The notes under the pieces are model-generated. The model had not been told where the DNA came from. It did not search any database and saw only the letters and a program-made list of their open reading frames with translations. From CAYRVX01 sp964427875 (GTDB taxonomy: Bacteria > Planctomycetota > Phycisphaerae > SM23-33), in assembly GCA_964427875.1 (NCBI GenBank), contig CAYRVX010000020.1, forward strand, positions 1 to 64,000: a DNA stretch of 64,000 bases, read 5' to 3'. This document shows positions 33,473 through 41,471 of the stretch, one piece after another; the stretch's first letter is position 1; each line of letters opens with the position of its first letter. The translations under genes were made by a program, and so were the position numbers.

Positions 33473-36400
33473 TCCTCTCCGACGCAGCCATCAAGAACCG
33501 CACCACGGTCGGCGTGATGGTCGTCCTGATCATCGCCGCCGGGGTGTGGAGCTACGCCACGCTGCCGCGAGAGTCCTTCCCCGACGTGCAGATCCCCGTC
33601 ATCGTGGTCACGACGACGTACGAGGGCGTCTCGCCGACCGACATCGAGTCGTCGGTGACCAACAAGATCGAGAGTGAGCTGACCGGGCTGAAGGGCGTCA
33701 AGGAGATCCGCTCGGCCAGCGCCGAGGGCGTCTCGATCATCACGATCGAGTTCCTGCCGGAGGTCAAGGTGGACGACGCCCTTCAGCACGTCCGCGACAA
33801 GGTGGACCTGGCCAAGGCGGAGCTGCCCACCGACGCCGAGGAGCCCACCCTCACGGAGATCAACGTCGCGGAGTTCCCGATCATGATGATCAGCATCTCC
33901 GGGGACATCTCGCCGGTGCGGCTGAAATACATCGCCGACGACCTCGAGGACGCCATCGAGGAGAACATCCCCGAGGTGCTGAACGTGGACGTCCTCGGCG
34001 GGCTCGAGCGGGAGATCCGCCTGGAGATGGACCCGCACCGCGTGACGGCCTACAGGCTCAAGACGGACGAGCTGCTCCGCCTGGTCCCCTCGGAGCACGT
34101 GAACATCTCCGCGGGCGGGCTGGAGACCGCCGGCACGAAGCTCAACGTCCGCGTGCCTTCGGAGGTCAAGGAACCCGAGGACATGGACGTGTTCATGATC
34201 GCGACGCGCGGCGGGCGGCCGATCTACCTGCCCGACGTGGCCGGCGTGCGCGACACGTTCAAGGACCGCGTCGGCTACGCCCGCCTCAACCGCGCCGAGA
34301 GCATAACCCTCAGCGTTCAGAAGCGCATCGGCGCCAACATCGTGGACATTGTCCGGAAGATCAACGTCGTCCTGCACGAGGCCCGCCGCCTCGCCCCGGC
34401 GGGCGTGCGGTTCGAGGTCACACTCGATCAGTCCGACGACATCCGCATGATGGTCGCCGACCTCGAGAACAACATCCTCTCCGGGCTGATCCTCGTGCTC
34501 CTCGTGCTGCTGGCCTTCATGGGGCTGCGGAGCAGCACGATCGTGGCGCTGGCCATCCCCCTGAGCATGCTGATGAGCTTCGCGATCATCCAGGCGCTCG
34601 GCTACACGCTGAACATGATCGTGCTGTTCAGCCTGATCCTCTCGCTGGGCATGCTGGTGGACAACGCGATCGTGATCGTGGAGAACATCTACCGCCACCG
34701 GACGGAGGGCTACGGGCGGATCGAGGCGGCGATGAAAGGCACGTCGGAGGTGGCCTGGCCGGTGATCACCTCGACGGCGACCACGCTGGCGGCCTTCTCG
34801 CCGCTGCTGTTCTGGCCGGGAATCATGGGCGACTTCATGAAGTACCTGCCCATAACCCTGATCATCACGCTGTCCAGCAGCCTGTTCGTGGCGATGATCG
34901 TCAGCCCGACGGTCTGTTCGCTGCTGGCCGGGCGGTCCAAGCGGCGCCAGGCAGAGCAGGCGGAGGCCGAAAGGAAGCACCACCCCTTCGTCGCCGGCTA
35001 TCGCGCCCTGCTGGGCGCGTCGCTGAGGCACTGGTACGGGACGCTGCCGGCCGCCGCCCTGCTGCTCGTGGCCCTGGGCATCTCCTACGCCAAGTGGGGG
35101 CACGGCGTCGAGCTGTTTCCCGAGTTCGACCCGCGGTTCGGGCTGATCAACATCCGCATGCCGCAGGGAACGAGCATCGAGGAGTCCGACCGGCTGGCAA
35201 GGGTGATCGAGGATCGCGTCGAGCCGTTCCTGGGCGAGATCAAGTACCTGGTGACGAACGTCGGCTCGGCCGGCAGCAGCAACCCCATGGGCGGCGACGC
35301 CGGCGGGGCGCACATCGCCAACCTCACCATGATCTTTCAGGACTACGAGGACCGCCCGCGCCCCTCCGCCGAGGCCGTCCAGGAGATCCGCGAGCTGCTG
35401 ATGGACCTTCCCGGCGCCGAGATCAAGGTCGAGAAGGCCAGGGAAGGCCCGCCGACCGGCGAGCCGGTCACCGTGCGGATCATCGGCAAGGACTATACGC
35501 TGCTCCAGGAGGTCAGTGAGCGGGCCAGGCAGGAGATCGCCGACATCCCCGGCCTGGTGAACCTCCGGAGCGACTGGACGGCCACGCGCCCGGAGCTGGC
35601 CTTCGAGGTGGACCGCCGACGGGCCGTCCTGCTGGGCACCAGCCCGTTCGTCATCGGTCAATACCTCAAGGTCGCCCTGTTCGGGCGGGAGGTCGGCATC
35701 TATCGCCAGTTCACCGATGAGTACGACATCACGCTCCGCCTGCCGCTGGCCTACCGGACGGAGATCGAAGACCTCGTCGAGCGGCGCGTGCCCGGCCAGG
35801 GCGGCCCGGCCGTGCCGCTGACCTCCCTCGGCAGCTTCAATTACACCGGCGGCATGGGCACCATCCGCCACGTCAACCAGAAACCCGTCATCACGCTCAC
35901 CGCCGACGCCGAGGGCCGACAGGGCGACGCGGTGCTCAAGGACGTCCAGGCGCGGCTGGCGAAGATGCCGCTGCCCGGCGGGGTGGAGGTCCGATACGCC
36001 GGCGAGAAGGAAGAGCAGGACAAGGCCCAGAAGTTCCTCACCAAGGCCTTCATCGTCGCACTGCTGCTGATCGTGATCATCCTGGTGATGCAGTTCAACA
36101 CGCTCTCGGCCCCGCTGATCATCATGACGACGGTTGTCCTCTCGCTGATCGGCGTGCTGGCCGGCCTGCTGCTCTGCCGGATGCCGTTCGGCATCATCAT
36201 GACCGGCGTGGGCGTGATCAGCCTGGCGGGCGTCGTGGTCAACAACGCCATCGTCCTGCTGGACTACACGCGGCAGCTTCAGCGGCGCGGCATGGAGCTG
36301 ATCGCCGCCACGATCCGTGCCGGGGCCACGCGCCTCCGGCCGGTGCTCCTGACCGCCGTGACCACCATCCTCGGGCTCATGCCCATGGCCACCGGCGTGA

Positions 36401-36633
36401 GCTTCGATTTCCACAACATGCAGATCGCCACGAAGAGCGAATCGAGCCAGTGGTGGGCGTCGATGGCCATCGCGGTGATCTTCGGGCTCTCGTTCGCCAC
36501 GATCCTGACGCTCCTCGTCGTGCCGACGCTGTACGTCTGCCTATACCGCCTCGCCGCGAAGATCGGCCTGGGCGGGCTCCGCCGGGCCGGCGAGGCCGAA
36601 GGTCCCCTCCGGCCGGAGCTGGAAGACTTCTGA
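33469..36633 (+). CDS. RND-superfamily efflux permease
   Basis: The 1054-residue protein has the twofold RND layout: a first transmembrane helix near residues 8-28, a large periplasmic loop, a block of helices near 335-490, a second large loop, and a final helix block near 850-1030. In helix 4 the proton-relay pair reads LVDNAIVIVEN (D-N rather than the D-D of AcrB). In helix 10 the equivalent segment is GVVVNNAIVLLDY, without the Lys of AcrB. This pattern fits a non-AcrB subgroup of HAE/NFE-like pumps. The start GTG 33469 overlaps the adaptor stop. The stop codon is immediately followed by a heptamer repeat array. Confidence 0.94.
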   Translation: MILSDAAIKNRTTVGVMVVLIIAAGVWSYATLPRESFPDVQIPVIVVTTTYEGVSPTDIESSVTNKIESELTGLKGVKEIRSASAEGVSIITIEFLPEVKVDDALQHVRDKVDLAKAELPTDAEEPTLTEINVAEFPIMMISISGDISPVRLKYIADDLEDAIEENIPEVLNVDVLGGLEREIRLEMDPHRVTAYRLKTDELLRLVPSEHVNISAGGLETAGTKLNVRVPSEVKEPEDMDVFMIATRGGRPIYLPDVAGVRDTFKDRVGYARLNRAESITLSVQKRIGANIVDIVRKINVVLHEARRLAPAGVRFEVTLDQSDDIRMMVADLENNILSGLILVLLVLLAFMGLRSSTIVALAIPLSMLMSFAIIQALGYTLNMIVLFSLILSLGMLVDNAIVIVENIYRHRTEGYGRIEAAMKGTSEVAWPVITSTATTLAAFSPLLFWPGIMGDFMKYLPITLIITLSSSLFVAMIVSPTVCSLLAGRSKRRQAEQAEAERKHHPFVAGYRALLGASLRHWYGTLPAAALLLVALGISYAKWGHGVELFPEFDPRFGLINIRMPQGTSIEESDRLARVIEDRVEPFLGEIKYLVTNVGSAGSSNPMGGDAGGAHIANLTMIFQDYEDRPRPSAEAVQEIRELLMDLPGAEIKVEKAREGPPTGEPVTVRIIGKDYTLLQEVSERARQEIADIPGLVNLRSDWTATRPELAFEVDRRRAVLLGTSPFVIGQYLKVALFGREVGIYRQFTDEYDITLRLPLAYRTEIEDLVERRVPGQGGPAVPLTSLGSFNYTGGMGTIRHVNQKPVITLTADAEGRQGDAVLKDVQARLAKMPLPGGVEVRYAGEKEEQDKAQKFLTKAFIVALLLIVIILVMQFNTLSAPLIIMTTVVLSLIGVLAGLLLCRMPFGIIMTGVGVISLAGVVVNNAIVLLDYTRQLQRRGMELIAATIRAGATRLRPVLLTAVTTILGLMPMATGVSFDFHNMQIATKSESSQWWASMAIAVIFGLSFATILTLLVVPTLYVCLYRLAAKIGLGGLRRAGEAEGPLRPELEDF

Positions 36634-36726
36634 TTGCGGATTGCGGGTTGCGGATTGCGGATTGCGGGTTGCGGGTTGCGGATTGCGGGTTGCGGGTTGC
36701 GGATTGCGGGTTGCGGATTGCGGATT
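36632..36726. repeat. 13-copy heptamer array (GATTGCG/GGTTGCG)
   Basis: Thirteen consecutive 7-bp units, seven GATTGCG and six GGTTGCG, plus a partial GATT, start within the stop codon of the RND pump. There is no other variation in 91 bp. The order of the two unit types is irregular, suggesting slippage of mixed blocks. Confidence 0.97.
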
Positions 36727-36774
36727 CAACAATCAATCCGAGCACCGCGCTATCGTACTCTCGTACGGTGCTCC

Positions 36775-36823
36775 AAAGCCCGATGTTGAGTCCCGATGTA
36801 CATCGGGGCGAAACGTCGGGTAG
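36775..36823. repeat. 49-bp dispersed repeat, copy 1
   Basis: The block from AAAGCCCGATGTTGAGTCCC to ACGTCGGGTAG recurs in inverted orientation at 51763-51804 with a few changes in the middle. Both copies lie just after a gene end and beside GATTGCG heptamers. The remainder of 36634-36958 holds no gene. Confidence 0.8.
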
Positions 36824-36958
36824 TCCGCACCTGCCCCTGTCCTCTTCTCCGGTCTCTCAAGACCTGATGGCTGCACTGACGCCCCGGCACAAACCGCTTT
36901 GCCGCTCCGGATGCGGCGCGATAGCATATCCGCCCTTGAAGGCCGCGAAGGAAGCCCG

Positions 36959-37888
36959 ATGAGCCAGAAGATCCTCATCACGCCCCGATCGCTGACGCGC
37001 GACGGTCACCCGGCCCTGGAGAGGTTCACCGAGGCCGGCTATCAGGTGATCACCTGCGCGCCCGGAAGGCAGCCGAGCGAGGAGGAGCTCGTCGGCCTGC
37101 TGCCCGGCTGCGTCGGCATGCTGGCCGGCGTCGAGCGGATCTCCGCCAGGGCGCTGGAGGCGGCGAAAGACCTGAAGGTGATCGGCCGAAACGGCGTCGG
37201 CACCGACAGCATCGACCTCGGAGCGGCCGAAAGGCTCGGCATCACCATCTGCCTGGCCGTCGGGGCCAACTCACGCGGCGTGGCGGAACTGGCGGTCTCC
37301 CTGATCCTGGCGCTGGTGCGTTCCATCCCCTTCAGCGACGCCGCGCTGAAGGCCGGAGGGTGGCGGCGGCGAAAGGGCATCGAGCTCGCCCGGCGGGTCC
37401 TGGGCCTGATCGGCTGCGGGCAGATCGGCAAGCACGTCGCTCGAATGGCCCTGGGGCTGGGGATGGAGGTGATCGCCTGCGACCCGTTCCGGGACGACGC
37501 ATTCCGGCCGGGCGACGCGTTCCGGTACGCCGATTGCGACGAGGTGTTCTTGCGGTCGGACGTCATCACCCTGCACTGCCCCGCCCCGGCCGACGGCAAG
37601 CCGCTGATCGACGCCGAAGCGATCGGCAGGATGAAACGAGGCGTCTACCTCGTCAACACCGCCCGGGCGGCCCTTCTGGATGAACCGGCCGTTCTGGCGG
37701 CCCTGAACGACGGCCGGATCGCCGGACTGGCCACCGACGTCTTCGGCGAAGAGCCGCCCGGCGAGACCCCGCTCGTTAGCCACGAGAGGGTCATCGCGAC
37801 CCCGCACGTCGGCGGCTATACTGCCGAGAGCGTCGACCGCGCCGTCACCGTGGCCGTTGAAATGATGCTGGAATGTCTGGGGAGATAG
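36959..37888 (+). CDS. D-isomer-specific 2-hydroxyacid dehydrogenase (phosphoglycerate-dehydrogenase-like)
   Basis: The 309-residue protein has the NAD-binding motif GLIGCGQIGKHVAR near residue 147. The catalytic set of this family is present: Arg in NTARAALLDE, Glu in FGEEPPGE and His in TPHVGGYT. It lacks the C-terminal ACT or intervening domains of full serine-pathway SerA, so the substrate may be another 2-hydroxy acid. The start ATG 36959 follows GAAGGAAGCCCG. The KDPG-aldolase gene begins 14 bp downstream, which suggests joint action in sugar-acid catabolism. Confidence 0.9.
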   Translation: MSQKILITPRSLTRDGHPALERFTEAGYQVITCAPGRQPSEEELVGLLPGCVGMLAGVERISARALEAAKDLKVIGRNGVGTDSIDLGAAERLGITICLAVGANSRGVAELAVSLILALVRSIPFSDAALKAGGWRRRKGIELARRVLGLIGCGQIGKHVARMALGLGMEVIACDPFRDDAFRPGDAFRYADCDEVFLRSDVITLHCPAPADGKPLIDAEAIGRMKRGVYLVNTARAALLDEPAVLAALNDGRIAGLATDVFGEEPPGETPLVSHERVIATPHVGGYTAESVDRAVTVAVEMMLECLGR

Positions 37889-37902
37889 AAAGGACGCCGA
37901 CA

Positions 37903-38541
37903 ATGGCGGACGTACATTCGAGGATCGGCGAGCTGGGCGTCATACCGATGATCGCGATCGACGACGCCGACAACGCGCTTCGGCTGGCCGACACGCTCAG
38001 CGAAGGGGGCCTGCCGATCGTTGAGATCACCTTTCGCACGGAGGCCGGCCAGGCGGCGATCAGAACGATCGCCGGGCAGCGCCCAGACTGCCTCCTGGGG
38101 GCCGGCACGATTCTCACGGTCGATCAGCTCAAGGCCGCCCGCGACGCCGGGGCGAGCTTCGGCGTTTCGCCCGGATTCAACCCCAAGGTGGTCGCCGAGG
38201 CCGTCAGGATGGGTTTCGCCTTTTCCCCGGGCGTGATGACTCCCAGCGACGTCGAGGCCGCTCTCGACGCGGGGCTGAGGGTGTTGAAGTACTTCCCCGC
38301 CGAGGCCGCCGGCGGAGTCAAGGTGCTCAAGGCCCTCACCGGCCCGTACAAGCACACCGGCGTGAAGTTCATGCCCACCGGGGGCATCAACACGGAGAAC
38401 TTCATGGAGTACCTCGCCCTGGACGTGGTCCTGGCCGTCGGCGGAAGCTGGGTCGCCAAACGCGATGACATCGCCGCCGGCAACTGGGACAAGATCAAGG
38501 CCAACTGCCAGGCAATCCGCGCGGCGATGGAGGAGCCGTAG
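37903..38541 (+). CDS. eda: KDPG/KHG aldolase (2-keto-3-deoxy-6-phosphogluconate aldolase)
   Basis: The 212-residue protein has the class I aldolase features of Eda: Glu in VEITFRT near residue 43, the Schiff-base Lys in LKYFPAEAAGG near residue 130, and PTGGIN near 160. It splits KDPG to pyruvate and glyceraldehyde 3-phosphate, or acts on related keto-deoxy acids. I start at MADVHSRIG (37903), 9 nt after GAAAGGA. It forms a two-gene unit with the preceding dehydrogenase and is closed by a strong hairpin at 38558-38585. Confidence 0.93.
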   Translation: MADVHSRIGELGVIPMIAIDDADNALRLADTLSEGGLPIVEITFRTEAGQAAIRTIAGQRPDCLLGAGTILTVDQLKAARDAGASFGVSPGFNPKVVAEAVRMGFAFSPGVMTPSDVEAALDAGLRVLKYFPAEAAGGVKVLKALTGPYKHTGVKFMPTGGINTENFMEYLALDVVLAVGGSWVAKRDDIAAGNWDKIKANCQAIRAAMEEP

Positions 38542-38557
38542 GGCCGGGCCGGCAAAA

Positions 38558-38585
38558 CGGCCGCGGGAGCGCTTTCCCGCGGCCG
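38558..38585 (-). terminator. hairpin terminator between convergent genes
   Basis: CGGCCGCGGGA and TCCCGCGGCCG form a perfect 11-bp stem around GCGCTT. On the minus strand the hairpin is followed by TTTT, so it best serves the minus-strand gene ending at 38620. It may also slow transcription of eda. Confidence 0.6.
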
Positions 38586-38619
38586 ATCGCTCCATGTCAG
38601 CCGCCCGGCGGCGTATCGA

Positions 38620-40536
38620 TCAGAAGTCGTCGGGGGCGACGGGAGGGGCGACGGGAGGCGCGGCGTCCGGGCCGCCGCCGACGAACACCATGAAGATGCC
38701 GACCACCTCTTTGACCAGTTGGGTCGGTACGTACATCACCACGTGAGCGCTCTTGCCGCTTTGCCCGAATCCCATGGAGATGGGCGTCTTGCACGTGATC
38801 TTGAAAGGCGGCAGCTCCGCGTCGGGCTCCATCGTCTTCATTCCGGCCACGATGAGGTTGTAAAGGTTGACCCCGTTGATGAGGATGACGGCGGTCTTCT
38901 TCTTGGGCAGGTACTTCATGGCCTCGGCGTCTTCCGAGCGGGTCCCGATCTTGCCCGCGCCGGAAGCGGCGGCCTTCAACGCCTCGACCAGGAAGCTCCG
39001 CGAGCCGCCAAAGGTCACCACCACCGTCTCCCTGTCGGCGGCGGCCACGAGGAAGCGGACCTTGTCCTCCCCGAGAACCTTCTTCATCTCGGCGCGCTCG
39101 TCTTCCTCCATCTGGTCCAGGTCGGGGTGCTCGATGACGACGGCGTCGGCCGTGACCGACCCGACGGTCTCCAGGCCTTTCACGTAGCGGATTCTGAGCT
39201 TCTGCACGTCGGGGTCGTCCCCGCCGAAGTGCTTGATCAGTGCTTGCGCGAGCTTGGCCTGTTCGGCGATCAGGGCCTTGACCTTCTCGGCGTTCTTGCA
39301 TTTGACGACGAAGCTGACGCCGAACAGGCCGCTGCCGGCCGGGGCGCCGCCGCCGACCATCTGCATGCCGGTGATCTGCCCGCTCATCTCGCCGCTGATC
39401 TTCCTGAGCCGATCCTTCTCCTCCTCCGGCAGGGCCTTGAGCAGGTCGCTCTTCAGCAGCGAATCAACCATGTCCCGGCCGATCTTGACGGATTCCTCAT
39501 CGGTCTGGCCGGTGGCCCCCATCGCCAGCACGTACGGCAGGTCCGGCAGGGCATTGAGACGGACCTTCCCGGAGGGCGTCTCGGCGGCCATCGCCTTGGC
39601 GTAATACGTGCCGGGCTTGAAGCTGACCATTTCGTCGAAGACCAGCCCGGAGGGGACGAGTCGTCCGGCGACCGTGACGGCCTCCAACTGGCTGATCAGG
39701 TCGCCGTAGAAGCCCATGTAGAACCCCATGAGGGGCCCGAGGGGTCCGGCCTGGGCAATGAGCTGCTCCTGAGTCCTCTTGAGGAACTCATCGAGAATCG
39801 GTCCGGCGACCTTCATGTTGATGTAGTAGGCGAGGTCGGAGGTGGCCATGATCCTGGCGTGCTCGGCCGGCAGCTCGGCCGCGGCCTTCTTCCTGGCGGT
39901 CATGACCGCATCGAGGGCCTTGTCGCTGGGGCTGAGCAGGACGTAGCTGCCGAGCTTGGCGGCGTACGTCGGGCCCATCCGCAGGTTGACGAGCGTGTAC
40001 TTGCCCGCCGCCTCCATCGGGTACGCGCCGAAGACATCCTCGATGCTCTTGCCGGGGACGAAGATCACGAAGGGGAGCTTTGGCTTGGGCTTACCGGCCG
40101 CCTCGCCGGGGCCGGCCATCTCCATCGGCCTGGCTTTTGGGCCCGGCGCGCCGGGGATCAACTCAAGCAGGTCGATCTCGAAGCCCTTGGGGTCGAGCAT
40201 GACGACGGCGACGCCGCCGTTGGGGTTGAAACCCGGCCCCAACCTGGCCGCCGCCCGCATCAGGTCCAGAACGGACGCCTTCTTGTCGGGGTTATCAGGG
40301 TCCAGGCTGGGGAGCATCTTGGCCAGGCCGATGTCGGCAATGAACTTGTCGACCTTCCCCGCGGTCCCCCGGGCGTTGGGGATCACAGCGAAGCCCAGCG
40401 ATCCGGCGGGGATGTGGCTCAAGACCGGCTCGACCTTGGGGTGGGCCGGCCCGGCCGCATCGGGCTCCTGGGCCCACGCACCCGAGGCGACCGGCAGAAC
40501 ACACGTGAGCACAACGACGTTTCGCAGCCATGACAT
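38620..40536 (-). CDS. large secreted protein of unknown function
   Basis: The 638-residue protein starts MSWLRNVVVLTCVLPVASGAW, a Sec signal peptide cut near AWA/QEP, after a GAGAAGGAGATCGC ribosome-binding site. The mature part has repeated alpha/beta patterns (for example LSHIPAGSLGFAVIPN, VVTFGGSRSFLVEALKAA) and is rich in Lys, Ala and Gly. It ends in a Pro-Ala tail (PPVAPPVAPDDF). I see no catalytic motif, lipobox or membrane helix. It resembles long secreted hypotheticals that are frequent in planctomycetes. It is transcribed alone, converging on eda. Confidence 0.85.
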   Translation of the reverse strand: MSWLRNVVVLTCVLPVASGAWAQEPDAAGPAHPKVEPVLSHIPAGSLGFAVIPNARGTAGKVDKFIADIGLAKMLPSLDPDNPDKKASVLDLMRAAARLGPGFNPNGGVAVVMLDPKGFEIDLLELIPGAPGPKARPMEMAGPGEAAGKPKPKLPFVIFVPGKSIEDVFGAYPMEAAGKYTLVNLRMGPTYAAKLGSYVLLSPSDKALDAVMTARKKAAAELPAEHARIMATSDLAYYINMKVAGPILDEFLKRTQEQLIAQAGPLGPLMGFYMGFYGDLISQLEAVTVAGRLVPSGLVFDEMVSFKPGTYYAKAMAAETPSGKVRLNALPDLPYVLAMGATGQTDEESVKIGRDMVDSLLKSDLLKALPEEEKDRLRKISGEMSGQITGMQMVGGGAPAGSGLFGVSFVVKCKNAEKVKALIAEQAKLAQALIKHFGGDDPDVQKLRIRYVKGLETVGSVTADAVVIEHPDLDQMEEDERAEMKKVLGEDKVRFLVAAADRETVVVTFGGSRSFLVEALKAAASGAGKIGTRSEDAEAMKYLPKKKTAVILINGVNLYNLIVAGMKTMEPDAELPPFKITCKTPISMGFGQSGKSAHVVMYVPTQLVKEVVGIFMVFVGGGPDAAPPVAPPVAPDDF

Positions 40537-40707
40537 TGCAGCGATCTCCTTCTCTGGGCAGGTATTCCCGCACAACGGTTGCCAAATGTTACGCCGCCGG
40601 GTCGCGGCAGTTCAAACGCAAACCCTTTTTTTGGATAGACGGCGGACGGCCGGAGATGATTCAGTCTTTTTCTCAGCAACCGCACTCCGTGGGAGTTTGG
40701 CGGAGAA

Positions 40708-40736
40708 TTGCAATCCAACGGCCCGGCCGGTACGAT
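40708..40736 (+). promoter_or_regulatory. promoter of the PH-domain/WD40 gene pair
   Basis: TTGCAA (40708-40713) and TACGAT (40731-40736) are spaced 17 bp apart. Transcription from here gives a leader of about 190 nt before the ATG at 40931. Confidence 0.5.
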
Positions 40737-40800
40737 AGGTGTCGGCGGCCCGGCCCGGCCGAGAGCCGCACCGACAATCCGGCAAGAGCATCCGCGTCCA

Positions 40801-40934
40801 TGAACAGCTCGTCTCTCATATCGCACGAGACGTTCGGAAGGGAGATCTCGAGTGTCCGGATCTCGCGCGAACGGATCGCCTCGGACTGCCCGCACCGCCG
40901 GCGGAACGACCTTTCCGGGGGACGGACGCAATGA
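40801..40934 (+). CDS. possible 44-codon upstream ORF
   Basis: A short ATG reading frame (MNSSSLISHETFGRE...) follows the promoter at 40708-40736, and its stop overlaps the start of the next gene as ATGA. It could be a translationally coupled leader peptide. It has no clear ribosome-binding site and no recognised similarity, so this is weak. Confidence 0.2.
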
Positions 40935-41467
40935 GCCCGCCGGCCGAGCCCGCAGACCTCGCCGTCGAGGCCACAGACCTCGTCCCCGCAGAGCGGCTTG
41001 ACAACGGAGAGGTCGTCATCCTGGCCGTGAAGCCCAGCCGCTGGATGGCGCTGCTGATATCGTGGCCGGTCGTGGTGGTCGCGGCGGTGGTGACGGGCGC
41101 GGCCTGCGCGGCGGCCAGGCTGTGGGCCGCGGCGGTGAACGAGGAGATGGTCGCGCTGTTCTTTTCGGCCGCCGCGTGCACGCGGGTGACGGTCGGCTGC
41201 CTTCAGTGGCTCGGGCGCCTGTACGTGCTGACGGACCGCCGCGTGATGCGCTTCGGCGGCGTCTTCCGCCAGTCCTTCTGGCACTGCCCGCTGAAGGGGG
41301 TCCGCGAGGCGCACCTCTCGGCCACGCTGCCGGAGAGACTGCTGGCCGTCGGCAGCCTGCTGTTCGAGTTCCGCGACGAGCGGCTCAGGGGCGGCCACTG
41401 GATGCACCTCGCCGACCCGAGAGAGGTCCTGCGGATCGTGGAGGAGGCGCGGAACCGCGCCGTGTGA
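40931..41467 (+). CDS. membrane PH-domain (bPH2/DUF304-like) protein
   Basis: The 178-residue protein has a short N-terminal cytoplasmic part, two hydrophobic helices (about residues 38-62 and 75-93), then a bacterial pleckstrin-homology domain. The domain is recognised by RLYVLTDRRVMRFGGVFRQSF and the following beta strands up to the C-terminal helix DPREVLRIVEEAR. Such proteins resemble YdbT/YdbS-like membrane PH proteins. The next gene, a secreted WD40 protein, begins 5 bp after the stop, so the two are probably one operon. Confidence 0.85.
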   Translation: MSPPAEPADLAVEATDLVPAERLDNGEVVILAVKPSRWMALLISWPVVVVAAVVTGAACAAARLWAAAVNEEMVALFFSAAACTRVTVGCLQWLGRLYVLTDRRVMRFGGVFRQSFWHCPLKGVREAHLSATLPERLLAVGSLLFEFRDERLRGGHWMHLADPREVLRIVEEARNRAV

Positions 41468-41471
41468 GCGG

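Noticed and set aside
33358..36414. A 1018-codon open frame on the minus strand opposite the RND pump
   Set aside because: It is the complement of an unmistakable RND permease, rich in His, Asp, Arg and Gly as expected of antisense frames in GC-rich genes, and has no recognisable motif.
36632..36726. CRISPR array
   Set aside because: The repeat unit is 7 bp with no spacers and no cas genes are nearby; the same holds for the 21-bp units at 49830.
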